From Candidatus Omnitrophota bacterium (GTDB lineage Bacteria > Hinthialibacterota > Hinthialibacteria > Hinthialibacterales > JAKPRU01), in contig JAKPRU010000795.1 in assembly GCA_029557025.1 (NCBI GenBank), forward strand, positions 1-5,266: 5,266 nucleotides of DNA. The letters are read 5' to 3'. Under the pieces are notes generated by a model. The model was not told where the DNA came from, made no database searches, and worked only from the letters and a program-made list of their open reading frames with translations. Position numbers and translations under genes: made by a program. Of this stretch, positions 4,270 through 5,266 are shown one piece after another. Position 1 is the first letter of the stretch, and each line of letters begins with the position of its first letter.

Positions 4270-5258
4270 GGCATTGCGTCCATGTCCCAGTTTGAACGAT
4301 ATCCCTTCTCCAGCAGAACTGTCCCCAGCCCGGCCACCATCACTCCGTTATCGGTGCAGAGAGATACGGGCGGTGTTACGAGGCGCATTCCATTCGATGC
4401 GGCGGCCTTTGCCATGGTCTCGCGGATTGTTCGGTTTGCGGCGACTCCACCGGTCAGCGTGATGGTTTTCACTCGATGCTGCTGCGCGGCGATTAGAGTC
4501 TTTTCGACCAGGCTGTCCGCCACGGCCGCCTGGAAAGAAAAGCAGATCCGGTCGATCTCGCTATCCGGCACGGAAGGAACCGATTCAATATAGCGTGCGA
4601 CGGCGGTTTTCAGGCCGCTGAATGAGAAGGCCATCGTCGGACCCGTGAGCGGACGGGGGAAGGGAATGGCTTCTCCTCCAGTCCAGCGTTGCGCGCGTTT
4701 TTCGATCACCGGGCCGCCGGGATAGCCCAGATTCAGCAAGTTGGCGACTTTATCGAACGCCTCTCCCGCTGCATCGTCGCGGGTGGAAACCAGGCGGACC
4801 GTTTTCTCCCACGACTGAACCAGGTACACCGCCGTATGGCCGCCGGAAACAATCAGGGCGACATGCGGAAAATCCGGCGGTTCGTCATCCGATGCAAAAA
4901 TAGCGCTATAGATATGTGCGTTGAGGTGATTGACACCTACGAGCGGAAGGCCGCAGCCGTATGCAAAAGATTTTGCCACGGCAATCCCCACGAGCAGGCA
5001 TCCCACCAGGCCGGGACCCTGTGTTACCGCAACACCGTGGAGATCCCGCGCGTCGAGGTCCGCATCCTTAAGGGTCTGTCGCAGAAGCGGCAGGAGAATG
5101 TTGGCGTGAGCGCGGGAGGCAACCTCCGGAACGACTCCGCCATATGGGCGATGAAGATCCACCTGAGACGACAAATGGGCGGACCCTATGTTCCGCCCAT
5201 TTGAGACAATCGCAACTCCGGTGTCATCGCAGGAGGTATCAATTCCCAGGACGTGCAA
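4266..5258 (-). CDS. tsaD: tRNA N6-adenosine threonylcarbamoyltransferase TsaD
   Basis: The catalytic subunit of the t6A pathway. With TsaB and TsaE it transfers threonylcarbamoyl from TsaC-made threonylcarbamoyl-AMP to A37 of ANN-decoding tRNAs. The 330 residues match family length and carry the ASKHA-fold landmarks: VLGIDTSCDDTGVAI (3-17), the metal-binding HLNAH with His111 and His115 (same numbers as in E. coli), VSGGHT (137-142), DDAAGEAFDKVA (161-172), YPGGP (179-183), FSFSGLKTA (211-219), TGGVAANRTIRE (269-280) and LCTDNGVMVAG with metal-ligand-type Asp303 (300-310). All key residues are present. The family N-terminus aligns with a TTG codon at 5256-5258, giving M-H-V-L-G-I-D. The frame is still open for the last eight bases of the window, no Shine-Dalgarno is visible, and an ATG just outside cannot be excluded. 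The downstream partner dusB overlaps by four bases. Both proteins modify tRNA, so the pair looks like a translation-quality operon. Confidence 0.95.
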   Translation of the reverse strand: MHVLGIDTSCDDTGVAIVSNGRNIGSAHLSSQVDLHRPYGGVVPEVASRAHANILLPLLRQTLKDADLDARDLHGVAVTQGPGLVGCLLVGIAVAKSFAYGCGLPLVGVNHLNAHIYSAIFASDDEPPDFPHVALIVSGGHTAVYLVQSWEKTVRLVSTRDDAAGEAFDKVANLLNLGYPGGPVIEKRAQRWTGGEAIPFPRPLTGPTMAFSFSGLKTAVARYIESVPSVPDSEIDRICFSFQAAVADSLVEKTLIAAQQHRVKTITLTGGVAANRTIRETMAKAAASNGMRLVTPPVSLCTDNGVMVAGLGTVLLEKGYRSNWDMDAMP

Positions 5259-5266
5259 GTCCGACC

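Noticed and set aside
3286..4593. Plus-strand 435-codon open frame
   Set aside because: It is antisense to dusB and the end of tsaD, whose motifs are unmistakable; its composition (His/Arg/Phe-rich) is typical of a shadow frame.
4689..5204. Plus-strand 171-codon open frame
   Set aside because: Antisense to tsaD with no protein motifs.

Overview
This 5,266-base window (moderately GC-rich) comes from a bacterial chromosome. It holds five substantial genes in two minus-strand pairs flanking one plus-strand gene, with repeat-rich spacers between them. The organism cannot be named from this. A secreted BNR-repeat glycosidase-like protein, a type IV pilin-like (GFTLIELL) gene fragment, a non-E. 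coli-type L-rhamnose isomerase and several REP/MITE-like repeats suggest an environmental or gut polysaccharide degrader. A PVC-type or related candidate phylum would fit, but this is a low-confidence inference.

Left part (1-1376, minus strand): a two-gene L-rhamnose/deoxysugar catabolic operon. A FucA-type class II aldolase (651-1376) is followed, through a 4-bp ATGA stop/start overlap, by an L-rhamnose isomerase that runs off the left edge (218 residues present). Isomerase and aldolase are steps 1 and 3 of the phosphorylative route (rhamnose to rhamnulose to rhamnulose-1-P to DHAP and L-lactaldehyde). The kinase, if present, lies outside.

Divergent spacer (1377-1821, 445 bp): contains a short CCTGTACAGG palindrome near the aldolase start, a 30-bp near-perfect REP-like palindrome, and a 67-bp MITE-like element. 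The MITE-like element has perfect 10-bp inverted ends and sits at the edge of the palindrome as though inserted at a TA. An extended -10 promoter faces right, and its long leader contains two mutually exclusive G/C hairpins.

Middle (1822-2856, plus strand): a secreted sialidase-like (BNR_2) beta-propeller with four clear Asp-boxes and one degenerate one. Its substrate is unknown. Its position beside rhamnose genes allows, but does not prove, a role in releasing sugars from a rhamnose-containing glycan.

Convergent spacer (2857-3192, 336 bp): gene debris. It holds a start-less C-terminal coding remnant, a degenerate GATT-type interspersed repeat, and a pilin-like gene with a good ribosome-binding site that is cut off just after its signal/methylation motif.

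Right part (3193-5258, minus strand): a tRNA-modification pair, tsaD (t6A threonylcarbamoyl transfer) followed by a DusB-type dihydrouridine synthase, also joined by an ATGA overlap. The apparent tsaD start is TTG and lies 8 bases from the window edge.

No RNA gene, CRISPR array or defence system was seen. The most unusual material is in the two spacers.
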